A DNA stretch of 64,000 nucleotides, from NCBI RefSeq assembly GCF_018100925.1, contig NZ_JAGJEH010000006.1:248001-312000 (forward strand), written 5' to 3'. The notes below the pieces were generated by a model that saw only the letters and a program-made list of their open reading frames with translations, was not told the origin of the DNA and did no database searches. The position numbers and the translations under genes are program-made. This DNA is from Pseudoalteromonas luteoviolacea. GTDB lineage: Bacteria > Pseudomonadota > Gammaproteobacteria > Enterobacterales > Alteromonadaceae. Below, piece by piece: positions 43,761-52,617 of the stretch (positions are counted from its first letter, which is position 1; each line of letters opens with the position of its first letter).

Positions 43761-44900
43761 TTGAGTACGATTAGCATGTCGATTTTTTTACCTGTATTCG
43801 AGCTTTGGGATCACCACATGATACAGCCATACATTCATGTCATTTTGCTAGCTGTTAGCCTTATCTTGCTATTTGCTCAACTCGGTGTGCGTAATAAAAA
43901 GACACTACATATTTTATTTGCAATCTTCTGTGGCTCAGTTGCAATGACCGCAGCTAAACGTATTACCGGCGCAGACCTTGGTCCCTATCAATACCTCATC
44001 GGCATGCTTGCCTGTGCAACTTGTAATTGCTTCTGGTTGATCGCAAGAGCGCTCTTTCGAGAAAAAAACCCGATAGCATGGCAGCACATCGCCGTTGCGA
44101 TTACAATTGCAGTACTGGTCGTGTTTCAACAAGGTTACCTCTTTGCCACTGCACACTGGACGCTGCACTCCCCTTGGCTAAGCCTGTTGTTCAGCTCATT
44201 GGGAGAGGTCACTATTTTATTGTCGTCTGGTATATTGATGCTCTCTTGCTGGGAGGCATGCAGAGGCTTTAATCAAGCATCTCGTATAGATAAGCAACAG
44301 CGCATTGTGTTTTTGAGCATTTTTGGTAGCGCTATTTTGATCAGTAAAACAGCGCAAAATGTGCTTAATGGTAACCCAGAGCAACTGGCTTTGATCACAT
44401 CACTGCTCACCATAGGTATCTTAATTTGCTTACAAACACTACTTATCTGGCGCAGCACTTTACGTAAACAAGCACAGGAAGGCACTATCGCGCCTCATGC
44501 TCACAGCTTAAAATCACACGCTACCAGCTCTGAAGAAACTAGCTCCCTTGCAAAGCAAATTCACAACCTTATCATCGAGCAACAGGGCTACCTGCAAACA
44601 AATTTAAAAGTGGCAGACATTGCAAGGAAGCTCGATGTCTCTGAGTACAAGGTCAGCAAAATATTGCGAGAGCATATGGGCGCCCGTAATTTTAACCACT
44701 ATATCAATGAACAACGTATTCAACATGCCATGCAGTTATTAAGTGATGCCGATAAACAACATTGGTCGGTACTCGTCGTTGGACTTGAAAGCGGTTTCGC
44801 CTCTGTCGGTCCATTTACTCGCGCCTTTAAAGCCTATACAGGTTCAACACCAAACCAATATAGACAAACTCTACCACCTGCGACACCGGTATCTATCTGA
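43761..44900 (+). CDS. Membrane-bound AraC-family regulator
   Basis: The 379-residue protein has an N-terminal membrane region with about seven hydrophobic segments (residues 15-235) and a C-terminal AraC DNA-binding domain (about 270-375). The latter has two helix-turn-helix motifs: VADIARKLDVSEYKVSKIL and GFASVGPFTRAFKAYTGSTP. Such regulators sense an external or membrane signal directly. The TTG at 43761 is preceded by GAGG; an ATG at 43776 is an alternative. It is divergent from the DUF2306 gene across 138 bases. Confidence 0.82.
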   Translation: MSTISMSIFLPVFELWDHHMIQPYIHVILLAVSLILLFAQLGVRNKKTLHILFAIFCGSVAMTAAKRITGADLGPYQYLIGMLACATCNCFWLIARALFREKNPIAWQHIAVAITIAVLVVFQQGYLFATAHWTLHSPWLSLLFSSLGEVTILLSSGILMLSCWEACRGFNQASRIDKQQRIVFLSIFGSAILISKTAQNVLNGNPEQLALITSLLTIGILICLQTLLIWRSTLRKQAQEGTIAPHAHSLKSHATSSEETSSLAKQIHNLIIEQQGYLQTNLKVADIARKLDVSEYKVSKILREHMGARNFNHYINEQRIQHAMQLLSDADKQHWSVLVVGLESGFASVGPFTRAFKAYTGSTPNQYRQTLPPATPVSI

Positions 44901-45162
44901 CCCTCTCCGGTCTTAAAAACGATGTAAAATACGCCTAAAACCAAAATAAAAAATTCTAATCCACAGGCATTTCACCCAACCTAAAAATAAATAATTTCAT
45001 ATAAATTAATAAGGTAAAAGTATTTCAGAACAAACCGAACACGATTCTTCCACTCAATATTTTTGTCATATTTTTGGAACCAACTTGCCACTTTTTCTTA
45101 GCTTATTTGTCTTTTTTGCTCTCTATAGTAGCGTCACTAAAACCGATAAATGAGAAAGGATT
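44901..45162. other. Intergenic, AT-rich leader of cpdB
   Basis: This is a 262-base AT-rich stretch with no frame of note. GAGAAAGGA lies just before the cpdB ATG. I see no confident operator, including no clear Pho-box tandem repeat. Confidence 0.3.
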
Positions 45163-47202
45163 ATGAAAACAAAATTACTGCCATTGGCGCTGTTATGTAG
45201 CACAACCACCTTATTAACGGGTTGTTTTGATTCAGATGACAACGAAGTTAAAGCCAAAGTCCCAAATCAAGAAGTGGTGATTGGCACAGCTATCGAGTTG
45301 CGTCTGATGGAAACCACAGATCTACATGCCAATGTGCTTAATTTTAACTATTTTACAGATGCGCAAGACAACAAAGTCGGCCTAGTAAAAACCGCAGCCT
45401 TAATCCATAAAGCAAGAAACGAAGCGCAAAACTCAGTACTTGTCGACAATGGCGATCTCATCCAAGGTAGTCCCTTAGGTGACTACATAGCTAAAATAAA
45501 AACCCTGCAAGACGGTGAAGTTCACCCTGTTTATAAAGCGATGAACACCTTGGACTATGACGTTGCCAATATTGGTAACCATGAATTTAATTTCGGTTTA
45601 GAGTTTTTACAAGAAGCCATTGATGACGCAAATTTCCCCTATATTTCTGCCAATGTCTTTAAATACGATGGCGACGATGATGATAGCAATGATGAGCCTC
45701 TGTTCTCTCCCTATCTTATTCAAGACAAAGCATTTGTAGATACAGATGGTAATACTCATACCATCAAAGTCGGTTATATCGGATTTGTGCCTCCGCAAAT
45801 CATGCAATGGGATAAGGCTAACCTTGAAGGTAAAGTCATTGCCAAAGACATCGTCGCGATGGCGAACAAATACGTGCCAGAGATGAAGTCAAAAGGCGCG
45901 GATATCATCATTGCCATTCCACACTCAGGGATCGATACCTCCGCACATACTGAAAAACAAGAAAACGCCAGCTACCACCTGTCTAAAGTTGCCGGTATTG
46001 ATGCCATCATGTTTGGTCATTCTCATACCAATTTCCCAGGCCCACGCTATGAAGGCATGGAAGACAAAGGGATTGACACCAAAAAAGGAACGGTTAATGG
46101 CGTGGCCGCCGTTATGCCTGGCTTTTGGGGCAATCACCTCGGTATTATCGATGTAACTCTCACCTATCAAGCTGACGGCTGGGCTGTAACAGGATCGCAA
46201 TCGACACTCATGCCGATATATGAACAAGATGCAGATAGAAACGTCACCTCTTTGGCTGACAACGATGCCGATATTGAAGCTGCTGTGCACCATGACCACG
46301 AAGAAACTCGCACTTGGGTAAATGAACCTTTTGCAAAAATCACCAATCAAGTAAATAGCTTTTTTGCCCTCGTCAACGATGACCCTTCCATCCAAATCGT
46401 GACCGATGCACAGACCTGGTATGCGCAAGAGAAAATGCAAAACTCAGAGTATGATGGACTACCAATTCTTTCTGCCGGCGCACCATTTAGAGCTGGACGT
46501 GGTGGTGCCGACGACTATACCTATATCGCTGCTGGTGATATTGCTTACCGTAACGTTGCTGATTTATATATCTACCCAAATACATTAACAATCTTGAAGT
46601 TAAATGGCGCCGAAGTAAAAGAGTGGCTAGAAATGTCGGCTGGGCAGTTTAATCAAATTGACCCTGATTCAATGGAAATGCAGTCATTGATCAATGGTGA
46701 CTTCCCTTCATATAATTTCGATGTTATCGACGGCGTCACTTACCAAATAGATATCACTCAACCCGCGCGTTACAACAGCAAAGGCGAAAAAGTATCTGAT
46801 GGCCAGCGTATCAAAGCGCTTTCATATCAAGGGAAGCCCATTTCCGACGAACAGGCGTTTTTAGTCGTCACCAACAACTATCGCGCTTCAGGTGGTGGTA
46901 ACTTCCCGGGCATCAGCGCTGATAAAATCATCAACCCATCACCTGATGAAAACCGCCAAGTTGTTGCCAATTATATCACCCACAAAAGCGGAGCGAATGA
47001 AGGAAAAGGTTTAGATCCTTCTGCCGATATGAACTGGTCATTTACTGCAATTGAAAACGCACAAATTCAGTTCACTACGTCAAACAGTGAACACGCTAAA
47101 ACATACAGTGAACAATTCAACCATATTCAGCCGCTTGATAAAGCCAATGAAGCTGGCTTTGCACTGTATCAGCTGAACTTATCTCAACTTAACAACCAAT
47201 AA
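45163..47202 (+). CDS. cpdB: 2',3'-cyclic-nucleotide phosphodiesterase/3'-nucleotidase, lipoprotein form
   Basis: The 679-residue protein has an N-terminal lipobox (LLTGC, Cys21). It carries the calcineurin-type metallophosphatase motifs TDLHAN, VDNGDLIQGSP, IGNHEFNFG, IPHSG and FGHSHTNFPG, then a 5'-nucleotidase C-terminal domain with the nucleotide-stacking region (YRNVADLYIYPNTL; NYRASGGGNFPG). The periplasmic E. coli enzyme recycles 2',3'-cyclic nucleotides from RNA; the lipobox suggests an outer-membrane-anchored form here. It is followed after 105 bases by a secreted OB-repeat protein on the same strand, which may share the task of nucleic-acid use. Confidence 0.88.
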   Translation: MKTKLLPLALLCSTTTLLTGCFDSDDNEVKAKVPNQEVVIGTAIELRLMETTDLHANVLNFNYFTDAQDNKVGLVKTAALIHKARNEAQNSVLVDNGDLIQGSPLGDYIAKIKTLQDGEVHPVYKAMNTLDYDVANIGNHEFNFGLEFLQEAIDDANFPYISANVFKYDGDDDDSNDEPLFSPYLIQDKAFVDTDGNTHTIKVGYIGFVPPQIMQWDKANLEGKVIAKDIVAMANKYVPEMKSKGADIIIAIPHSGIDTSAHTEKQENASYHLSKVAGIDAIMFGHSHTNFPGPRYEGMEDKGIDTKKGTVNGVAAVMPGFWGNHLGIIDVTLTYQADGWAVTGSQSTLMPIYEQDADRNVTSLADNDADIEAAVHHDHEETRTWVNEPFAKITNQVNSFFALVNDDPSIQIVTDAQTWYAQEKMQNSEYDGLPILSAGAPFRAGRGGADDYTYIAAGDIAYRNVADLYIYPNTLTILKLNGAEVKEWLEMSAGQFNQIDPDSMEMQSLINGDFPSYNFDVIDGVTYQIDITQPARYNSKGEKVSDGQRIKALSYQGKPISDEQAFLVVTNNYRASGGGNFPGISADKIINPSPDENRQVVANYITHKSGANEGKGLDPSADMNWSFTAIENAQIQFTTSNSEHAKTYSEQFNHIQPLDKANEAGFALYQLNLSQLNNQ

Positions 47203-47221
47203 CACCCAAATACCCATACGG

Positions 47222-47252
47222 GGTGCACAAAAGAGTGCACCTCACCTCCTTT
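47222..47252 (+). terminator. Terminator-like hairpin after cpdB
   Basis: GGTGCAC (47222-47228) pairs with GTGCACC (47235-47241) around AAAAGA. The tail TCACCTCCTTT is only partly T-rich. Confidence 0.5.
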
Positions 47253-47307
47253 GCAGCTATTTAGGAAGTTGGCTGTAACAATAAACCAAACCAACGGGAA
47301 TTGAAAA

Positions 47308-49494
47308 ATGACTGTAAATAAACTGACTTTATCAGTCTTGCTCAGTGCGGGTTTACTTGCCCATTCAACCTTTACAACCGCCGCAGCCTACGACTGGAAT
47401 AACACAGCGCCAGTTAAAGTACCTAGTGCAGCTAATAATAACGGCAAGACCGTTTATTTTGACGTATCTCATGGTGGCGTTGAAGGCAATGCTGACTGGG
47501 TCATTGACGGCGCTTTTTCAGACTTTGCAGACGCACTTGTTCAACATGGTTATACCGTCAAAGAATACCGCGGTGTTGACCTAAACAATGATGGCCGTAT
47601 CCGCTTTTACGATGATCGTACTAATGGCGCACAAACAAATGAAGCCATCATTACCTTTGATGCAATCAAAGACGCCGATGTATTTGTACTAGCAGAAACG
47701 AATAGACCATTTACATTGGCTGAGCAAGCTGCGCTTGAGCAATATGTCGCCAGTGGCAAAGGCATATTTTTCGTTGCCGATCACTATGATGCGGATCGCA
47801 ATTTAAATACTTGGGATGCAACTGAAGTATTCAACGGCTACAACCGCTCAGATCTGAGTAAATACAACATGGGTGGCGCATATGGCGACTGGCGCAATCC
47901 AAAATCGGCTCATGCAGGATGGCTAGTTGAAAACTTTGGGATCCGATTCCGCTTTAATGGTGTTGACTACAAGCAAGGTGTGAGTGGTGTAGAGCCTAGT
48001 GCTCAAACTGAAGGGATAACACAAGGTGTTGACCCAATCTTGATGGCCGCTGGCGCAACCCTCGCAATTGTTGACCCACAAAAAGCCAAGGGACTGGTTT
48101 ACTTCTCAGAATCCGATACACCAGTCAAATGGCGACATGCCAAAGATGACGGACTATATTTTGGCGGAAAAGCTGAAGGCCCCTACGTTGCTATCGCCAA
48201 ATCTGGTGCCGGTAAAGCCGCTTTCATCGGTGATTCATCCCCGATAGAAGATGCGACACCAAAATACCGTCGCCAAGATAACGGCAACACTAAAAAAACT
48301 TATCCTGGTTGGACAGATCCCGGTCATGCTTCTGTACTCGCTGTTAATATCATAAACTGGCTTGCATCCCCTGAAAGTTACCAATACTTCGATGGTCAAA
48401 ATGGCCATGCCAGCGGGTTTGCTACACCGACCCCCATGGCATCTCAAGAAATGTCAGATCCCAACAATGGTCAACCGTGGGGCACGCCTGCTAGCGGTTT
48501 TAATCCATGGGACACAGATACCTACAAAAACAATTCGTTTAATGCCCCACATGGAGACGGTCAAACAAATCCTGATCCTGACCCGGATCCAAACCCAACA
48601 CCGGGTAATGCTGTATCTGTCAGCGATGCGTTAGCGGCACCGCAGAATACACCTCTAGTCGTGATCGGTAAGGTTACTGCTGCGATCAATGGTATTTACG
48701 GATTGCAACTAAGCGACCTCAACAATCCCGCAACACACATTTTTGTTAAGCTGGAAAGCAACCAAAGAGCCGACTTTAACCCACAGCTAAACCCTGCAAT
48801 TTTAAATCAAAATATTATTGTGACAGGAAAGCGCAACAGCTATATGGGTGAACCAGGCATTCGCTACGTCACTGAACTGCAAATAGCGCCTTCATACATG
48901 TCAGTTGAGCAAGCATTGGCCACTGCACAAGGTGAGTCTATCGAGTTAACGGGTCGCGTAAAGTCTGCTTTAAATAATATTTATGCATTGATTTTAGAAG
49001 ACATTAATGACCCAAGCTTTACCATCAATATCAAATTAGAAAGCAGCCAGCGCGCGCAGTTTAGTCCTGTATTGAACCCTGATGTACTCAATGCAACTTT
49101 AGTGCTCAAAGGGGTGCGTGACAGCTACATGAGTCAGCCTGGTGTGCGCCAAGTTTCAAGTATTACACTGACTTCAGATGATAATAGCGGCAACCCGGAT
49201 CACGGCAGCGATCTAAGCGTCTCTGATGTGTTAGCAATGAACAATGGTCAACCTGTGGTTGTATCAGGCACTATCACAGCAGCAATTAACAATAAATATG
49301 CGCTTGAACTGACGGACTCAAACAATGCTGGTAACAAACTTTATATTAAGCTTGAGTCTTCACAGCGCGATACCTACAGCCCTTTGCTCAACCCTGAGTT
49401 AATCGGCAAACGACTGAGAGTCGAAGGCATTAAAAATGATTATATGAGCCACCCAGGTGTGCGCAGTGTGAGCAAATTAACACTGCTAAATTAA
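47308..49494 (+). CDS. Secreted multi-domain protein: GATase-like N-terminus plus three OB-like repeats
   Basis: The 728-residue product has a signal peptide (MTVNKLTLSVLLSAGLLAHS...TTAAA). Residues about 40-370 look like a class I glutamine-amidotransferase-like or DUF4350-type fold (VYFDVSHGG, GKGIFFVADHYD, AAFIGDSSPIEDATP). A DPDPDPNPTP linker at about 420-432 leads to three tandem repeats of about 90 residues (starting near 436, 530 and 635). Each begins VSxxLAx...VxGxI/V and ends xxYMxxPGxRxV. The repeats resemble the OB-fold of YhcR-type secreted nucleases, which bind nucleic acid or sugars. It follows cpdB. Enzymatic activity is not demonstrated by any motif I can see. Confidence 0.68.
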   Translation: MTVNKLTLSVLLSAGLLAHSTFTTAAAYDWNNTAPVKVPSAANNNGKTVYFDVSHGGVEGNADWVIDGAFSDFADALVQHGYTVKEYRGVDLNNDGRIRFYDDRTNGAQTNEAIITFDAIKDADVFVLAETNRPFTLAEQAALEQYVASGKGIFFVADHYDADRNLNTWDATEVFNGYNRSDLSKYNMGGAYGDWRNPKSAHAGWLVENFGIRFRFNGVDYKQGVSGVEPSAQTEGITQGVDPILMAAGATLAIVDPQKAKGLVYFSESDTPVKWRHAKDDGLYFGGKAEGPYVAIAKSGAGKAAFIGDSSPIEDATPKYRRQDNGNTKKTYPGWTDPGHASVLAVNIINWLASPESYQYFDGQNGHASGFATPTPMASQEMSDPNNGQPWGTPASGFNPWDTDTYKNNSFNAPHGDGQTNPDPDPDPNPTPGNAVSVSDALAAPQNTPLVVIGKVTAAINGIYGLQLSDLNNPATHIFVKLESNQRADFNPQLNPAILNQNIIVTGKRNSYMGEPGIRYVTELQIAPSYMSVEQALATAQGESIELTGRVKSALNNIYALILEDINDPSFTINIKLESSQRAQFSPVLNPDVLNATLVLKGVRDSYMSQPGVRQVSSITLTSDDNSGNPDHGSDLSVSDVLAMNNGQPVVVSGTITAAINNKYALELTDSNNAGNKLYIKLESSQRDTYSPLLNPELIGKRLRVEGIKNDYMSHPGVRSVSKLTLLN

Positions 49495-49507
49495 TTATAT
49501 AGCGAAG

Positions 49508-49537
49508 AGGTTCAGGCCATATTGGCCCGAACCTTTT
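49508..49537. terminator. Bidirectional terminator
   Basis: AGGTTC-A-GGCC (49508-49518) pairs with GGCC-C-GAACCT (49524-49534) with one mismatch, loop ATATT and T tract. It lies between the OB-repeat gene and the convergent serine hydrolase gene. Confidence 0.75.
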
Positions 49538-49540
49538 ACG

Positions 49541-50908
49541 TTATTGTTTTATTGCTTGAATGGGTGTCGATGAAAAATTCACGTATTGATTTAATATCGC
49601 CTGACCATCGCTATTTTGGGTGAAAGTGAGGTAGATATTACTGTCCTCAAAAAAGAAGCTATTTGGCGACATCGCATATAACTCTTGATACCCCCAACCC
49701 TCTTGTAAGAAATACAAATCACCTTGATAATAAGCGACCGTATAGACAGCCCCATTTTGTAGGCGGTATTCACCCGCAAACGCGCGAAGTTGTTCATCAG
49801 AGAGAGACACTTCTTTAAAACTCGGAATTTTTATATCTAACGCTTTTGCTGCCAAGCGCTGGCTAAGGACAAGTGGCGAAATATTGGTGTTGTTTGACAA
49901 CACAGCAACATAAAGTGCCTCTTCAGGCACATATAGCGCATCAGAAACAAAGCCATTGATCCCGCCATTGTGTGTGATCACTTGGTAATCGCCCAATGTG
50001 GTCACAGCAATGCCATATCCATAATTCGAAATGCGACCATCATTTAAAGTCACTGGTGCCAGCATTTGCTGGTAGCTTTGCTCACTGATTAATTGTTCAT
50101 TTGCAAGCGCATAAAACCAAGTATTTAAGTCAAAAACATTGGAAGAAAGCGCACCAGCTGCATGAGGCCAACTCGTGTCAACATGGACAGGAGTGATATA
50201 ACCATTTGATGTAGCATCATAGCCTGACACGTGATTTTTGATGACTTTGCGCCCGGCATAGTGGCTATTTTTCATATCTAGTTTTTGAAAGATATGCTCA
50301 TCTATAAACTCCGCATAAGACTGTCCGCTAGCCACTTCTATGATCTTGCCAAGCAATAGATACCCTGTATTTGAGTAGGCCATACCATCACCGGGCTGGA
50401 ATTTCATCGGGTGCTGAGCAACCCTTGTAAGTATGTCGTCCAAGGTTGCTGGAGCGGTTGCTTCTTTTAGCATCAACTCTCTGTCTTCGGTGTAATTGGC
50501 AATACCCGACGTATGCGTTAATAAGTGCTCGATAGTGACCACATGACCATCAGTAGGGAAGTTGGGCACATATTTATGAATATCATCCGTTACAGACAAC
50601 TTCCCACGCTCTTGCAAAATCATAATCGCCGCGGCGGTAAACTGCTTGGTGATTGAGCCAATTTTAAAAACACTTTTGGCTTTTAGGGGTACATTCAACT
50701 CTAAGTTGGCACGGCCAATGGCTTTTTTGAAAATCACGTCACCGTCTTTACTGATCAAAGCAGCAGCCCCGGGTTCACTGTGGCTAAGTTCACTGCGCAG
50801 TACTTTACGATATTCCTTTTTATAAGTTTTTGAATCACTTGCCGCCGCATCGGCGGCACCCAATGATAAGGTCGTAGCTATTACAGTAACAATTAAAGAA
50901 GGTTTCAT
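49541..50908 (-). CDS. Secreted serine hydrolase, beta-lactamase/S12 family
   Basis: The 455-residue protein has a signal peptide (MKPSLIVTVIATTLSLGAADAAA). Its class C-type catalytic motifs are Ser85-x-x-Lys88 (SITK) and Tyr178-Ser-Asn (YSN), followed by HNGG replacing KTG. A C-terminal beta domain (about 345-455) resembles DUF3471-type extensions. Such proteins are D-amino peptidases, esterases or unknown; it is not a proven beta-lactamase. The start is the ATG at 50908, with AAGGAA upstream; a longer frame from 51028 lacks a signal. It is a single gene. Confidence 0.87.
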   Translation of the reverse strand: MKPSLIVTVIATTLSLGAADAAASDSKTYKKEYRKVLRSELSHSEPGAAALISKDGDVIFKKAIGRANLELNVPLKAKSVFKIGSITKQFTAAAIMILQERGKLSVTDDIHKYVPNFPTDGHVVTIEHLLTHTSGIANYTEDRELMLKEATAPATLDDILTRVAQHPMKFQPGDGMAYSNTGYLLLGKIIEVASGQSYAEFIDEHIFQKLDMKNSHYAGRKVIKNHVSGYDATSNGYITPVHVDTSWPHAAGALSSNVFDLNTWFYALANEQLISEQSYQQMLAPVTLNDGRISNYGYGIAVTTLGDYQVITHNGGINGFVSDALYVPEEALYVAVLSNNTNISPLVLSQRLAAKALDIKIPSFKEVSLSDEQLRAFAGEYRLQNGAVYTVAYYQGDLYFLQEGWGYQELYAMSPNSFFFEDSNIYLTFTQNSDGQAILNQYVNFSSTPIQAIKQ

Positions 50909-51078
50909 CTCAATTTCCTTGTGGTTTGGTATACGCCCACTATTCAACCATCTAGGCTCTCCTTTTGTTGTCGAAAAAGTGTTCTTTGTTGTTACAAAGT
51001 ATATAAAACTGTCTGGACATTCTGGCATTAAGCCTGCTTATTTGTTTACACTCACAATACGCAAAGGACACGCAAAAG

Positions 51079-51513
51079 ATGAATGTAAACAGCGTAACAT
51101 ACTCCCCTCATAACTATTCAAACACTGCAACAGCGAAACCAACAAGGTTCGATCTGACCAATGCGACCGATGTACAGCAGGTACATATAAGCGAAAATGG
51201 CAGAATTGCGGATACTAAATGGCAATCCATTGCCAACAAATATGATGTGCACAATATCTCAGATGTAGAAGCAGGCGCTATGTCACGAGATTTATTCGAT
51301 GCTGGCTTTATTAATACCACCCAAATGATGATCTTAATGGCCCCCTCATCTATGAACGAGACACCACTGAAAAAACATGACATGCTCAATGATATGAAAT
51401 ATACGTTTCAAATATCAGCTTCACTGGGGGGACATTCCCCCACTTCCAAAGAGCATTACCTCAGTGCTATTAATGTGTTGGAGCGCCTAAAAGACTCGCG
51501 CGCCCCCTCCTAG
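51079..51513 (+). CDS. Hypothetical protein
   Basis: This is a 144-residue soluble protein without signal peptide or membrane span. Its N-terminus is Asn/Thr-rich and it has a central pattern VHNISDVEAGAMSRDLFDAGFINTTQMMILMAP. That resembles small proteins of unknown function near flagellar genes in marine bacteria, but I cannot assign a family. Its stop codon abuts the stop of the convergent binding-protein gene with no spacer. Upstream is CAAAGGAC. The presence of codon-like structure across the whole frame supports a real gene. Confidence 0.5.
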   Translation: MNVNSVTYSPHNYSNTATAKPTRFDLTNATDVQQVHISENGRIADTKWQSIANKYDVHNISDVEAGAMSRDLFDAGFINTTQMMILMAPSSMNETPLKKHDMLNDMKYTFQISASLGGHSPTSKEHYLSAINVLERLKDSRAPS

Positions 51514-52602
51514 TTACTTTTTATCACTCTCATAGTAATTGCCCGTCGCCCTTGCCAAGGCTTTATATACAAAAGGAATTTCAATATCTGGGTAACGTTC
51601 AAACAGTGACTCACGCATATAGAAGGTAAACTGCTTCGCACTTTCTATCGGCAACTCACTGGGGCGCTTTCCATGAATAATTTGAATGGCCATTTCGCTG
51701 GCAACATGGCCCTGCTCAACTGGTGATGCACTAAAAGCAATTTGCCCTCCATCATTGACATAGGAAGAAGAAAACCCAAGTACAGGCACATTAGCGGTGC
51801 TTTCCTGTGTCCACCTGATCACTTCTTTAACTGCTACACGATCTTTCCCTTTGCTATTACATGGATCTTTCCCTTCGGCATCTTTGTCTGGAACCAGTGT
51901 TTTATAACCATTTAATAAAATTAAATCAGATTGCTGATTGGCCAACAGCACCGCTTCTTGCCATTGTTTATAACTACAAACTTTGATGATATCTAGGTTA
52001 ATTTCTGGCGCCCAAGTATATTGCTTGATCAACTCGATATTTAACTTACTAGTTGTCGAGTTATCGGTGATGAAAACCACATCTACCGGATCAGAATCGG
52101 CGATATTTATGCTATCGGGAAAAAATATTTTTAAGATACTTTCTTTGACAATCGGCAGTGGCCGTCGCTCTAAAATCCCCGTTACATTGTCTGCTTGATC
52201 AAAACCATACGCCTCAGGTTTGGCGTTTACGCCAGAAAATACCACGTTTATCTTGGGATGATTTAAATAGTGTTTAGTCACATATTTTTGCGCGTTGTCA
52301 TCAACTGCGATGATCACATGCGGCTCCCAGCTGTCAATCAGTTTTTGAGCACGTGTGCCCGCGCGCGATTTAAACCCGCTGCCAGAATGACGCTTGGTAT
52401 CCATATAATGATATCGTACCGAAAATGCTTCATCTTTTAGGACTTGGGCTATCCCGATATTAACCCTATCAGTCCAAGAATAACCAATGTGGTAACTGTG
52501 CAGAACCAGCACTCTGGGTTTGTTTTGTACCGCAATAAGGGTGTAAGCAATAAACCCAAATATAAATAATAACGGGATCAATCGATTTAAGTGATTAACC
52601 AT
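51514..52602 (-). CDS. ABC-type substrate-binding-like protein (PF04392-like)
   Basis: The 362-residue protein has an N-terminal signal or anchor (LIPLLFIFGFIAYTLIAV). Its two-lobed binding-protein sequence opens RVLVLHSYHIGYSWTDRVNIGI and contains VIIAVDDNAQKYVTKHY, INVVFSGVN and VPVLGFSSSYVNDGGQIAFSASP. This is the pattern of the ABC_sub_bind family (PF04392), which also occurs next to sensor proteins rather than ABC transporters. It is the last gene of a minus-strand operon; 15 bases separate it from the cNMP-SLC13 fusion gene. No ABC permease is nearby, so it may serve the Cache/channel or transporter proteins. Confidence 0.8.
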   Translation of the reverse strand: MVNHLNRLIPLLFIFGFIAYTLIAVQNKPRVLVLHSYHIGYSWTDRVNIGIAQVLKDEAFSVRYHYMDTKRHSGSGFKSRAGTRAQKLIDSWEPHVIIAVDDNAQKYVTKHYLNHPKINVVFSGVNAKPEAYGFDQADNVTGILERRPLPIVKESILKIFFPDSINIADSDPVDVVFITDNSTTSKLNIELIKQYTWAPEINLDIIKVCSYKQWQEAVLLANQQSDLILLNGYKTLVPDKDAEGKDPCNSKGKDRVAVKEVIRWTQESTANVPVLGFSSSYVNDGGQIAFSASPVEQGHVASEMAIQIIHGKRPSELPIESAKQFTFYMRESLFERYPDIEIPFVYKALARATGNYYESDKK

Positions 52603-52617
52603 GATGAGCTCCTTATC

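Noticed and set aside
49541..50908. Antibiotic-resistance beta-lactamase
   Set aside because: SxxK and YSN are present but the family is broad, the third motif differs from KTG, and the C-terminal extension suggests a peptidase or esterase.
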